The translations under genes were made by a program, and so were the position numbers. Shown in pieces: positions 40,306 to 48,597 of a stretch of 64,000 nucleotides of DNA (position 1 is its first letter; the number at the start of each line of letters is the position of its first letter). The notes under the pieces are model-generated. The model saw nothing but the letters and a program-made list of their open reading frames with translations. It was not told the DNA's origin and did no database searches. The DNA comes from JAGZEG01 sp963930185 (GTDB lineage: Bacteria > Actinomycetota > Coriobacteriia > Coriobacteriales > UMGS124), in contig CAWVLT010000002.1 of assembly GCA_963930185.1 (NCBI GenBank), forward strand, positions 82,482-146,481, read 5' to 3'.

Positions 40306-40815
40306 CTACTCCTGCGACGATAGGTCGCGCAGCTCGCGCTCGTCGAGGACGCTCACCCCGGCATCCATGAGCAGGCGCGTGGCAACCCCGTCGCCCGTGC
40401 GCAGGCGCCCGGAGAACGTGCCGTCATACACCTGCCCCACGCCACACGAAGGACTGTGCGCCTTGAGGATCGCCACGCTGGCGCCGCTCTCGCGCACGCG
40501 CTCGAGCGAGCGGGCCGCGCCCAGCGCGAACTGCTCGCTGACGTCGCGCCCGTCACGCAGCACGATGCGCCCGTCAGGCTGGGCCTCGGCCGGCGGGCGC
40601 GGCACGGGCAGGCCGCCTGCGCCCTCCGGGCAGATCGGTATCACCGTGAGGCGCGCGGTCGCGTCGAGGACCGCCTGGTTGCGGCGCTGCTGCCCGTCGT
40701 AGCGGCAAGGCGTGCCCAGCAGGCACGCGCTCACGGCGACGGGAGCGCCGTCCGGCAGCGCCTCAAGCACCGCATGCGCCTCGACGGCGCGAGCACACAC
40801 CCGGGCAGTGCCCAT
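40306..40815 (-). CDS. DUF523 family protein
   Basis: 169 residues from ATG 40815 (GGAGG upstream). The DUF523 hallmarks are VSACLLGTPCRYDGQQRRN near residue 35, PICPEGAGGLPVPRPPAE, and ILKAHSPSCGVGQVYDGTFSGRL. The conserved cysteines in ACLLG.PCRYDG, CPE and SPSCG suggest a metal or cluster site. Biochemical role is not established for the family. The ORF is open further upstream, but that part overlaps the SurA-like gene and is a shadow. Confidence 0.88.
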   Translation of the reverse strand: MGTARVCARAVEAHAVLEALPDGAPVAVSACLLGTPCRYDGQQRRNQAVLDATARLTVIPICPEGAGGLPVPRPPAEAQPDGRIVLRDGRDVSEQFALGAARSLERVRESGASVAILKAHSPSCGVGQVYDGTFSGRLRTGDGVATRLLMDAGVSVLDERELRDLSSQE

Positions 40816-40871
40816 GTCAGCCTCCACAACCTCGCGTTTTCGCGTCCTTTTCGCGTCCGAATGCCGTCGCG

Positions 40872-41801
40872 CTAGGAGATGAGCGTGTCGACCGTGATGG
40901 CCGCGTCCTCCATGAACTGGTTGACGTACTGCGTCCACTGGCTGCCCACCGAGGAGGCGGTCACCTGATACTCCTGATACGCGACGTAATAGGCGAGCTG
41001 GGCCGCCTCGTAGTTGGCCGAGTCGGCCGAGAACGTGGCGTCCTGCAGCACCGTGTAGTAGTTGTTGCTCGTGTTGGCCCACGTGCCCGTCGAAGAGTCC
41101 CAGTTGGCGCCGAGCAGGTTGATGATGTAGGCGGCGTAGTCGGCGTTTGCCGTCTCGGTGTCGCCGTCGGAGGGGGCCACGGGGGCCTGCGGGGCGCTCG
41201 GCAGCTCGCCGATGACCTGGTCGCGCAGCTTCTTGACGCCCGCGGCCTCGCTCAGGATCTGGCGCGCCTGGTCCTCCCCCATGCCGTACTGGCTGGCGAT
41301 GGCGGAGATGTCGGTCGTGCCGGCGAAGCTCTGCAGGTAGTCGTTGAGGTCCTCCTCGCTCACCGTGATGCCCGCCTGGGAGACCTGGTCGGCGAGGATG
41401 CGGTTGCGCGCGTAGGAGACGATCATGTCGGCCGTGGGGCTGGCGTAGGTGCCGTCGTCGTTGCGGGCCGAGTCGAGGCTGATCGAGTCCTCGATGGCCT
41501 GGCGCGCCGTGATGGTGTACACCTTGCCGCCGTAGGTATAGGTGCCCACGCGCTGGTCAAGCTGGCTTTCGGTGATCGTGGCGGGGATCGTCGACTGCGG
41601 CAGGCTGATGAGGTTGCGCAGGAAAAACATGCCCAGCACGGCACCGAGGATCAGGGCGAGCACCGCGATGGCAACCACGAGCAGCGGGCTCACGCCCGAC
41701 CGACGCAGCGGCAGCTCCTGCGGGCCCTGACCATACGGCGACTGCTGCTGCATGCGCTGCGGCTGCACGCGGTTCATGTGCGATGCGTTCATGGATGCCA
41801 T
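40872..41801 (-). CDS. Membrane-anchored SurA/PrsA N-terminal-like protein
   Basis: 309 residues. A Gln/Pro-rich cytoplasmic start (about 1-35) is followed by one membrane segment (SPLLVVAIAVLALILGAVLGMFFL, about 38-61), then an all-helical extracytoplasmic domain. Within it, ASPTADMIVSYARNRILADQVSQAGITVSEEDLNDYLQSF and SQYGMGEDQARQILSEAAGVKKLRDQVIGEL match the SurA_N chaperone fold. No PPIase (rotamase) domain follows. A role in folding or holding exported proteins is inferred; the many Tat and Sec substrates in the window are possible clients. Confidence 0.78.
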   Translation of the reverse strand: MASMNASHMNRVQPQRMQQQSPYGQGPQELPLRRSGVSPLLVVAIAVLALILGAVLGMFFLRNLISLPQSTIPATITESQLDQRVGTYTYGGKVYTITARQAIEDSISLDSARNDDGTYASPTADMIVSYARNRILADQVSQAGITVSEEDLNDYLQSFAGTTDISAIASQYGMGEDQARQILSEAAGVKKLRDQVIGELPSAPQAPVAPSDGDTETANADYAAYIINLLGANWDSSTGTWANTSNNYYTVLQDATFSADSANYEAAQLAYYVAYQEYQVTASSVGSQWTQYVNQFMEDAAITVDTLIS

Positions 41802-42025
41802 GGGTACCTCACTTGTGTACGGCGGCCGCCGACAGGATGCCGCCTGGCCTCATCGGGAATTCGACAGGCACATTGTACGGCATCCCACGTCGTCGTGCCG
41901 TCGTGGTATCGTTGCACACTACAGGTTCACCGTACAGGTTCACTGCCCGTGCGCAACAATGAGGGCGTCGTCGTGCCGTCACGCCGCGGCGGCACCCGCC
42001 GCACCACGACAAGAAAGGCATGGCC

Positions 42026-42811
42026 ATGTTCACCCACGCGATCGTTCGCCGCCCCTCCCGCTCGCTCGTCGACGGGATCACCTCCTCCCCCGAGCTCGGA
42101 GTGCCCGACTACGAGCTCGCCTGCGTCCAGCACGAGGCGTACGTCGCCGCCCTTGAGGCATGCGGCCTTGAGGTCCAGGTGCTGCCGGCGCTCGAGGAGT
42201 ACCCCGACTCGTGCTTCGTGGAGGACGTGGCGGTGGTCACGCGACGCGGCGCGATCATCGACAACCCCGGCGCGCCCTCGCGCAACGGGGAGACCGCGTT
42301 CATCGAGGAGGCGCTGCGCGGGTACTTCGCCGAGGACCGCATCGCCCGCATCACGAGCCCCGGCACCCTTGAGGGCGGTGACGTCATGATGGCCGGCGAC
42401 TGCTTCTACGTGGGTCGCTCCGCCCGCACCAACGCCGAGGGCATCCGCCAGTTCTCGGAGATCCTGCAGGGCTGGGACCTGCAGTGCGTCGAGGTGCCGC
42501 TCGAGCACGTGCTGCACCTCAAGACCGGCGTCAACTACCTAAACGAGAGCCCCTCCGGCGAGCGCGTGCTGCTGGTGGCCGGCGAGTTCGTGGACAAGCC
42601 CGTCTTCGATAGCTTTAGCAAGATCGAGACCCCCGCCGAGGAGGCCTATGCCGCCAACAGCCTGTGGGTGAACGGCACCGTCATCGTCCCGAGCGGCTAC
42701 TCCACCGTGCTTGCGCGCATCCAGCAGGCCGGCTACCCCACGATCGAGGTGGACACCTCGGAGTTCCGTAAGATCGACGGCGGGCTGAGCTGCCTGAGCC
42801 TGAGGTTCTAG
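42026..42811 (+). CDS. Dimethylargininase / DDAH-like amidinohydrolase
   Basis: 261 residues from ATG 42026 (AAAGG 7 bases upstream; an ATG at 42020 is too close to it). Guanidino-modifying superfamily fold: PDSCFVEDVAVV and TLEGGDVMMAGDCFYVGRSARTN bind substrate, the catalytic His is in LEHVLHLKTG, and the nucleophile is Cys256 in GGLSCLSLRF. The enzyme hydrolyses methylated arginines to citrulline; some bacterial members act on arginine or other guanidines. Stand-alone gene. Confidence 0.9.
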   Translation: MFTHAIVRRPSRSLVDGITSSPELGVPDYELACVQHEAYVAALEACGLEVQVLPALEEYPDSCFVEDVAVVTRRGAIIDNPGAPSRNGETAFIEEALRGYFAEDRIARITSPGTLEGGDVMMAGDCFYVGRSARTNAEGIRQFSEILQGWDLQCVEVPLEHVLHLKTGVNYLNESPSGERVLLVAGEFVDKPVFDSFSKIETPAEEAYAANSLWVNGTVIVPSGYSTVLARIQQAGYPTIEVDTSEFRKIDGGLSCLSLRF

Positions 42812-42908
42812 AGGCGTGGGCCTGCGGGCGTGCATTCGCGTTGCGTCTTACGCCCCATGGCACCACGCCTGCAGTTCCGTGTGATCGTCATGGTTTTGGT
42901 AGTACAAA

Positions 42909-42937
42909 GGTATGCTAATAGCTTATACTATCATACC
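42909..42937 (+). promoter_or_regulatory. Operator-like dyad with -10 box of the RelB/YafQ operon
   Basis: GGTATG at 42909-42914 and CATACC at 42932-42937 are inverted half-sites, extended inward by TA.TAG/CTAT. Between them lies TATACT (42924-42929), a near-consensus -10 box. A repressor on the dyad would cover the promoter, the usual autoregulation by a RelB/DinJ antitoxin. Confidence 0.6.
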
Positions 42938-42961
42938 AGAACTCGACAGATGGGAGTCTGT

Positions 42962-43252
42962 ATGGCCACGGCACTCTCCACGGCAACACTCACCACGAAG
43001 GTGACCCCCGACGAGAAGAAGGGCTTTCTCGAGGCGTGTGCAGAGATCGGAACCACCCCGAGCAACGCTCTGCGCATGTTCGTCTCCGCCTTCACTAAGC
43101 GCGGGGGGTTCCCCTTCGACACGTCGAACCCCTACGGCTTCAGCGCGGAGACTCTCCAGGCGATGGACGATGCCGCCCGCGGCCGCAACCTTTCGGGGCC
43201 TTACAAGTCAACCGACGAGATGTGGGCAGCAATCCTCGACGAAGAGGAGTAG
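42962..43252 (+). CDS. RelB/DinJ-family antitoxin
   Basis: 96 residues from ATG 42962 with GGGAG upstream. The ribbon-helix-helix domain is STATLTTKVTPDEKKGFLEACAEIGTTPSNALRMFVSAFTKRGGFPF (about 6-52), with the GTTPSNALRMFV pattern typical of DinJ/RelB. The acidic C-terminus (STDEMWAAILDEEE) should bind the toxin. The stop codon is 3 bases before the YafQ-like toxin start. Confidence 0.88.
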   Translation: MATALSTATLTTKVTPDEKKGFLEACAEIGTTPSNALRMFVSAFTKRGGFPFDTSNPYGFSAETLQAMDDAARGRNLSGPYKSTDEMWAAILDEEE

Positions 43253-43255
43253 CCC

Positions 43256-43534
43256 GTGCTCGACATCAAGTTCACCTCGCAGTTCAAAAAGGACATGAAG
43301 CGCCTGCTCAAACAGGGAGCGGACAAAGAGAAGGTCGACGCGGTGATAAACGCCCTACGGGAGGGGAAGGGCCTGCCCGAAAGAATGCGCGACCATGCGC
43401 TCACCGGCAGGTATCGCGGAAACCGCGAGTGTCACATCGAGCCTGACTGGCTGCTTATCTACCGCATTCTTGCCGACGAGCTGGTGCTTGTCGCAGTGCG
43501 AACCGGCTCGCACGCCGAACTCTTTGACATGTAG
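43256..43534 (+). CDS. YafQ-family mRNA interferase toxin
   Basis: 92 residues from GTG 43256; GAGGAG inside the antitoxin end serves as ribosome-binding site. LDIKFTSQFKKDMKRLLKQGAD at the N-terminus and the C-terminal RDHALTGRYRGNRECHIEPDWLLIYRIL...LVLVAVRTGSHAELF match YafQ/RelE-type toxins, including the His-x-Glu-Pro-Asp-Trp-x-Leu-x-Tyr motif and the final Thr-Gly-Ser-His. The family cuts mRNA on the ribosome. Confidence 0.9.
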   Translation: MLDIKFTSQFKKDMKRLLKQGADKEKVDAVINALREGKGLPERMRDHALTGRYRGNRECHIEPDWLLIYRILADELVLVAVRTGSHAELFDM

Positions 43535-43548
43535 GCCCCTATATCAAA

Positions 43549-43588
43549 GGTCCGGATCGGTAAGCTCAAGCCGCTCCCGATCCGGGCC
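43549..43588 (+). terminator. Terminator-like hairpin after the RelB/YafQ pair
   Basis: GGTCCGGATCGG pairs with CCGATCCGGGCC (one mismatch) around a 16-base loop. No T-run follows, so strength is uncertain. Confidence 0.55.
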
Positions 43589-43725
43589 CCATCTCAAGGC
43601 AAGCAACCGTCCACTGCGCCGTCGCCTTTTGCGCTGCGCCGTGGGCAACGATCCTTTGCCGTGTCGCGCGCCTCGTCGTACCTACACCTCACGCGCCTGC
43701 CTCGCGTGCCTTACGCTCCTCGCGC

Positions 43726-45627
43726 CTACGCCCGCGCAAGCTCCTGGCCCAGGACACGGCCCAGCGTCATGGCCACGCCCAGCGTCAGGCCCTGCATCTG
43801 CGTAGAGTACTCCAGGGCAAAGCGTCCGCCGGAGTTGTTACCCGTCGCATACAGGCCGGGGATGGGGTTGTAGTCCTTGTCGAGCACGCGCTGGTCCTCG
43901 TCGATGACCAGGCCGTTGAGGGTCACGGTGCCCACCATGACCTTCTCGTCCACGCTCATGATCGCGTAGAACGGGCCCTGCTCCACGGGGACGAGCGTCT
44001 TGGGATCGCGACCGAAGTCCTCGTCCTCGCCGTTGGCGCAGTAGGCGTTGTACTTCTCGATCTCGGTCTTGAGGTTCTCCTTGGCGGCGTCGTCGAGGTT
44101 GATGTACTCGATGAGCTCGTCGAGGGTCTCGGCACCCCAGCAGCACACGCCCTCGCCCTCGAGGGTCTCGCCGCCCTGCGCCCCGCGCTCGACCCACGAC
44201 GCGAACAGGCCCTCAAAGTCGTAGTCCTCGTCAACCGGCAGGCTGAAGTGCTCGGGGGCCATGCGGGAGATGTTCTCGCGGAAGTTGCTGTCGAAGATGG
44301 CGAAGTAGCGGCCGGGCTTGCTGAGCTGTGCGCGGATGACCTGGCCGAACACGCCTAGGAATGTCTCGTCGGTGAAGCGGCGGCCCGAGCCGTCGACCCA
44401 CATGAAGGGGCTACCCCACACGCAGGAGCCGTCAGAGAACGGCGCGCCCCACCTCAGCAGGTTGGTGGCGTAGGTGTCGCTGCGGAACGTGATGTTGGGC
44501 GAGCACACGATGCGGGGGACGGGGTCCATCGAGGCGCCGACCCACATGCCCATCTTGATGCCGCTGCCGTCGCGGCCGAACATACCGTTGGGCAGGTTGT
44601 CGATGGGCTGGCCGTGCGACCAGCTGAGGTTGCGGTGCTCGTCCATGAGGGCGGCGAACATCTCACGGTTGCCGCTGAAGTCGCCGCCGGCGAGCACGAC
44701 GCCCTTCTTGGCGAGGAACTTGATGTAGTTGCCGTCGGCGTCGCGGCCAATGACACCCTTGACCTGCGTCTGGGTGACGGGGGTCTCCACCTGGATGAGG
44801 TTGCCCGCCTCGTCCATCTGGTCGACGAGGATGTTGGCCTGCGCCTCCTCAGTCACCAGCACCACGCCCGTGGTCTCCCAGTACCAAGTGGCACCACGCG
44901 ACTCCGCCTGCTCGATGAGCGTGGGGGCAGCGCCGTTGAAGTTGTACTGGACGGTGCCGAGCCAGCACTTGAACTTGTTGATCTCGTTGCCATCCTCGAA
45001 GTACTGCTTGTAGAGGTTGTCGGTGCGCAGGAACAGGGAGTCGGCCAGCTCGGCAGGGCCGTTGGCGAGCAACCAGTCCACCATCTCGCCGCTGTAGTCG
45101 ACAAACTTCTTGATGAGACGGGGGTTGGAGCGGTTGTGGTTGCGGCGCTGCCACTCGGCGATGAACTCGCTCTTCTTGATCTCGTCGATGCCGTGCTCGA
45201 GCACCCACTGGGAGTTCACCGAGGCGATGTCGTGCAGGCCGTAGTAGTAGATGCCGTCGGGGGCCTGAGACTCGAGCACGGCGACCGTGGCACCCTCCTC
45301 CGCCGCGGCGAACGCGCACATGGCGCCGGAGTTGCCGCCGCCCATCACGACGATGTCGGCCTCGACGGTCTGGCTGATCTCGCTGTCGTCGATGACGGGA
45401 GCCTCGCCCACCCATGCGAAGTAATCGACGGCGTTGATACGCTCGGCAACGTCATCGGCGTCACCGGCGGTGGCGTCGGAAGCCGCGCCCTTCACGGACT
45501 CCGGCAGCAGGGAGTCATCGGTCTCGTCGGCGCGTGCAGTCCCGGCGAGCATGCTGGCGGCGGCAAGGCCGGCAGCACCGGCGGCACCGGAGACGAAGGC
45601 GCGGCGGCTCATAGCGGTGGATTCCAT
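43726..45627 (-). CDS. Tat-exported FAD-dependent reductase 3 (flavocytochrome c family)
   Basis: 633 residues from ATG 45627 (AAAGGGG upstream), the longest of the four. Tat signal MSRRAFVSG (6-14) with an Ala-rich core ending TARADE. FAD motif DIVVMGGGNSG (91-101). The C-terminal GLYATGNNSGGRFALEYSTQMQGLTLG block is of the fumarate-reductase-like type but has its own residues around the active site. No haem or FMN domain. It is divergent from LuxR regulator 3 across 404 bases, repeating the module design of 7355-14552. Confidence 0.9.
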   Translation of the reverse strand: MESTAMSRRAFVSGAAGAAGLAAASMLAGTARADETDDSLLPESVKGAASDATAGDADDVAERINAVDYFAWVGEAPVIDDSEISQTVEADIVVMGGGNSGAMCAFAAAEEGATVAVLESQAPDGIYYYGLHDIASVNSQWVLEHGIDEIKKSEFIAEWQRRNHNRSNPRLIKKFVDYSGEMVDWLLANGPAELADSLFLRTDNLYKQYFEDGNEINKFKCWLGTVQYNFNGAAPTLIEQAESRGATWYWETTGVVLVTEEAQANILVDQMDEAGNLIQVETPVTQTQVKGVIGRDADGNYIKFLAKKGVVLAGGDFSGNREMFAALMDEHRNLSWSHGQPIDNLPNGMFGRDGSGIKMGMWVGASMDPVPRIVCSPNITFRSDTYATNLLRWGAPFSDGSCVWGSPFMWVDGSGRRFTDETFLGVFGQVIRAQLSKPGRYFAIFDSNFRENISRMAPEHFSLPVDEDYDFEGLFASWVERGAQGGETLEGEGVCCWGAETLDELIEYINLDDAAKENLKTEIEKYNAYCANGEDEDFGRDPKTLVPVEQGPFYAIMSVDEKVMVGTVTLNGLVIDEDQRVLDKDYNPIPGLYATGNNSGGRFALEYSTQMQGLTLGVAMTLGRVLGQELARA

Positions 45628-46031
45628 GTCGTTCCCCTTTCCTGTGGTCCTTCGAGCTTTCCGTGGTCCTTCTGGCGATCCATTCCCGCGGCTCGCGACT
45701 CGTGGCCGTCCTGTAAGCCGCGGCCTCACGGGCCTTGCGGATGTGACGTTTGGCGCCTGGCCGAGACGTCCGACCCTGCGCAGCCGACGCATCCGCACGT
45801 CCACACCTCAGCATGCCAGTGCCGGCGGCTTTCCATCAGACCCAAAGGCGGGTAGGCATGCAGAATCAATGCCCACCCGTGCGCGGGTAGGGACAAATCT
45901 CCCCTACGATGTATTGTTGTATGCTTGGCTTGTTCGGTCCTGCGCCGGGGCGGCGGCACGGCAGGCCCGCACGAACTGAAACCACGATCTGAAGCGGTGG
46001 CCGCTCGCCTGGCCCCGTGCTGCGAGGGACG
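45628..46031. other. Divergent control region of reductase 3 and LuxR 3
   Basis: 404 bases with no supported ORF; it includes the dyad at 45887-45907 and two copies of GCGGGTAGG (about 45848 and 45884). Confidence 0.45.
45887..45907. promoter_or_regulatory. Operator-like dyad between reductase 3 and LuxR 3
   Basis: GTAGGGA and TCCCCTAC are inverted half-sites 21 bases end to end. A second GGGTAGG half-site is about 35 bases upstream. The sequence is unlike the dyads of modules 1 and 2, as expected for a dedicated regulator. Confidence 0.4.
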
Positions 46032-47537
46032 ATGGAGTACCTGAGGGAGCTTTTCCAAGGCCTGCGCGTGAGAGACGCGCTGTGCATGGGTGGCTATGCG
46101 CTCTACCTGGCATTCGGTTACATGTCGTTCGAGTCACCGACGGTGCTCGCCTCGCTGGGCGAACAGATGGCCCTCGCGCAGCCGCTTTTCCTCACGCTCG
46201 CCATCACCGGAAAGATCGTCACGTACCTCGCCATGGGCGTGGCGTGGCTGATCGCCTCGCGCAAGGCGTCCGTACGCTTCATCTCATCGGCCCACATGGC
46301 CACGCTCACCATCGCCGTCGCGCTCGCCGGCCTCCTGCTCACCCGCCTGTCATTTGAGTACGCGTCCTACGCCCCCTTCGATCAGGCGATGCCCTGGCTC
46401 ATGACGGGTGGCTTCCTCTTTGGCGCGGGCAGCGCACTGGCAAACCTCATGTGGGCGCGCTACGCCAGCACGTTCGGGCTGAGGCAGGTCTACCTCTTCA
46501 CGCTGCTCAGCTGCGTCCTGTCGCTTCTCGTCTACTTTGTGATCACCCTGCTGCCCGCGGTGGCGATCTTCCCGGTCGGCATCGTCATGTTCGTGGGCTC
46601 CGCCATCCTGGCCGCCCTGTGCCTCAACCGCACCGAGCCACCAGAGGAGCACCCCACCAGGCAGGTAATGAACGACGCCCTCTCTTCCCTCTGGCGTCCG
46701 CTGCTTTGCACCGCGCTTCTTTACTTCATGAGCGCGCTCATGCTGCAGATTCCGCACAACCAGGAGCTCACCCTCTCGGAGTTCCAGAACACCGCGCTCA
46801 TCACCCAGGGCGCCCTTGACATCGCGCTTCTGCTCCCCGCGCTTTTGGTGCGCCACCAGCCCAACCTGGACTCGATCTATAAGCTCGCCCTGCCTCTTGT
46901 GGCGACGGGCTTTCTGCTGCTGCCCATCATCTGGAGCGGAGCGGGCGGAATCGCCAACGCCTGCGCCCAGCTCGGCGCGGGCATCGCCGGCACCATCCTG
47001 TGGTGCATGGCAGCCGATCGCGTGCATGCGACGAAGATCCCCGCCTATCTGCTGCTCTCGAGCGTGATGGTTGGCGTGAACGTGGCGCAGCTCATCGGGA
47101 CCCTCGTCGGCCTCGTGTTCAGCGACTCCATGGGCCGGGGTGGCCTCACCATCACCGTCATCGCGCTGGTAGCTGTCTACCTCATCGCCATGATGTCGAT
47201 GTTCCTGTTCAAGGATCGCAAGCTCAAGGGGACAGACGCCGCGGCCGGCGCCACCGTTGAGCACGAGCAGGCCAGACGGGACAGGGAGGCCCAGGAGTTT
47301 TCCCTGCGCTGCCAGGCGGTCGCCAAGACCCACGGGCTCACCCAGCGCGAGCAGGAGATCCTCGAGCAGCTCGCGCACGGACGCACCGTCAAGGAGATCG
47401 CCGACACCTTCTGCGTGAGCGCGAACACGGTGAAGTACCACGTCAAAGGCGTGTACCAAAAGCTCGGCGTCCACTCGCGCGACGAGGTGGCCGAGATGGT
47501 GAGCGGGGCGACCGGCGTCGACGGGCCGCAGGGCTAA
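46032..47537 (+). CDS. LuxR-family regulator with polytopic membrane domain, 3
   Basis: 501 residues from ATG 46032, GAGGG 4 bases upstream (a GTG at 46017 is less likely). About 12 membrane segments fill residues 15-390. The C-terminal helix-turn-helix is GLTQREQEILEQLAHGRTVKEIADTFCVSANTVKYHVKGVYQKLGVHSRDEV. Between them is a charged linker (KDRKLKGTDAAAGATVEHEQARRDREAQE). Divergent from reductase 3; predicted to control it in response to a membrane-sensed ligand. Confidence 0.88.
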   Translation: MEYLRELFQGLRVRDALCMGGYALYLAFGYMSFESPTVLASLGEQMALAQPLFLTLAITGKIVTYLAMGVAWLIASRKASVRFISSAHMATLTIAVALAGLLLTRLSFEYASYAPFDQAMPWLMTGGFLFGAGSALANLMWARYASTFGLRQVYLFTLLSCVLSLLVYFVITLLPAVAIFPVGIVMFVGSAILAALCLNRTEPPEEHPTRQVMNDALSSLWRPLLCTALLYFMSALMLQIPHNQELTLSEFQNTALITQGALDIALLLPALLVRHQPNLDSIYKLALPLVATGFLLLPIIWSGAGGIANACAQLGAGIAGTILWCMAADRVHATKIPAYLLLSSVMVGVNVAQLIGTLVGLVFSDSMGRGGLTITVIALVAVYLIAMMSMFLFKDRKLKGTDAAAGATVEHEQARRDREAQEFSLRCQAVAKTHGLTQREQEILEQLAHGRTVKEIADTFCVSANTVKYHVKGVYQKLGVHSRDEVAEMVSGATGVDGPQG

Positions 47538-47566
47538 TTCGGCACTGATCGTAGTTGGATTCGCAG

Positions 47567-48430
47567 CTATCCCAGCCGCCTCACCATATGCTTCGCCTTC
47601 CTAGTCACCGGGCGAACTGGCAGACATATCTGAGAATAGATGGAGTCCCGTATCGGATGGCAGCCAATGGAGAAGACCTTTCCTGTTGGTTCGAATCCAT
47701 GGGCGTCCAGAAACGCCTTAAACTCGACACGGAACGTGCATGGCGTCACATGCAGGCTAATTGCGTCAAATGGCAGCTTATAGCACACCGCGATGCACGG
47801 GCATCCCCCATACAATTCTGGTTGAATCTGTGCTCTTTCGAGCTCGGGGACAAGATGAGCAAATCGCCGAGGAATGGTCCTGAAACTTCGGTACGGCACC
47901 TGGTCGTTCGAGAAATAATCGCCATCATAAAGGGAACCGAATGCAGACACAGGCATGGCGGCTAGTAAGGCAGCCATCACACTATCCGGGTCGAAGTTGC
48001 CGTAGCTTGTCTCGCCCTTATCGTAATAGGCAAGCCACGTGTCGCACATGATGAGCTCGAACTCAGGAGATCTCTCGCACCCTAGGCAGAGCTGCTCAAG
48101 TCTGTCGATCGATGCCTTCATAGCCTCATGCCACGCAAGTTTGCGGTCGTTTTCGGTTGCGAGGTTGCGGACAAACTCTTCGGACGACACAACTTCGTCG
48201 GTCATCGTTTGAACATCACGCACTGAATGACCGGCGTTTTTGAGCATGTAGCTCCCCACGATGCGATAAATGTCACCGATGGTATACGTTCGATAGTTCG
48301 AGCGCTCGTCTCGGATTGGCCGTGCTATGCCAATTAGCTCGTAATATCGCAGCGTGCTTCTGGAGATCCCCAAGAAGTCCAGCAGCGTCTTCATGGTGAA
48401 GACCTCGTCACCCATCCTCTGGATAGCCAT
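47567..48430 (-). CDS. MerR-family transcriptional regulator
   Basis: 287 residues from ATG 48430 (GGAGGGGG upstream). MerR helix-turn-helix FTMKTLLDFLGISRSTLRYYELIGIARPIRDERSNYRTYTIGDIYRI (about 12-60), a dimerisation helix (about 75-125) and a C-terminal effector domain of the GyrI-like kind with several Cys (CLGCERSPEFE, GGCPCIAVCYKLPF). Lower GC than its neighbours. It lies downstream of reductase 4 in the same orientation and, lacking a LuxR partner next door, may be that gene's regulator. Confidence 0.85.
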   Translation of the reverse strand: MAIQRMGDEVFTMKTLLDFLGISRSTLRYYELIGIARPIRDERSNYRTYTIGDIYRIVGSYMLKNAGHSVRDVQTMTDEVVSSEEFVRNLATENDRKLAWHEAMKASIDRLEQLCLGCERSPEFELIMCDTWLAYYDKGETSYGNFDPDSVMAALLAAMPVSAFGSLYDGDYFSNDQVPYRSFRTIPRRFAHLVPELERAQIQPELYGGCPCIAVCYKLPFDAISLHVTPCTFRVEFKAFLDAHGFEPTGKVFSIGCHPIRDSIYSQICLPVRPVTRKAKHMVRRLG

Positions 48431-48487
48431 GCGTCCCCCTCCGTTACCCCAGAGCAAAAGTGTACCAGTCGGAACGTCAAGCAGGAA

Positions 48488-48524
48488 GCCCGCCGTCCCT
48501 CCCTAAGCGGGAAAGACGGCGGGC
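48488..48524 (-). terminator. Terminator of reductase 4
   Basis: A perfect 10-bp stem, GCCCGCCGTC with GACGGCGGGC, about 75 bases after the reductase stop, followed on the minus strand by TTCCTGCTTG. Only moderately T-rich. Confidence 0.7.
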
Positions 48525-48597
48525 GTTCGCTACGGCACAGAGGTGTCATTCAGCGAGTCGAGAGATGACTGCGCATCACGATCACTCGACTGTAAAA

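Noticed and set aside
47680..47705. tRNA T-loop-like word GGTTCGAATCC
   Set aside because: The flanking bases do not form a T-stem and it lies inside the MerR coding sequence; no acceptor or anticodon arms.
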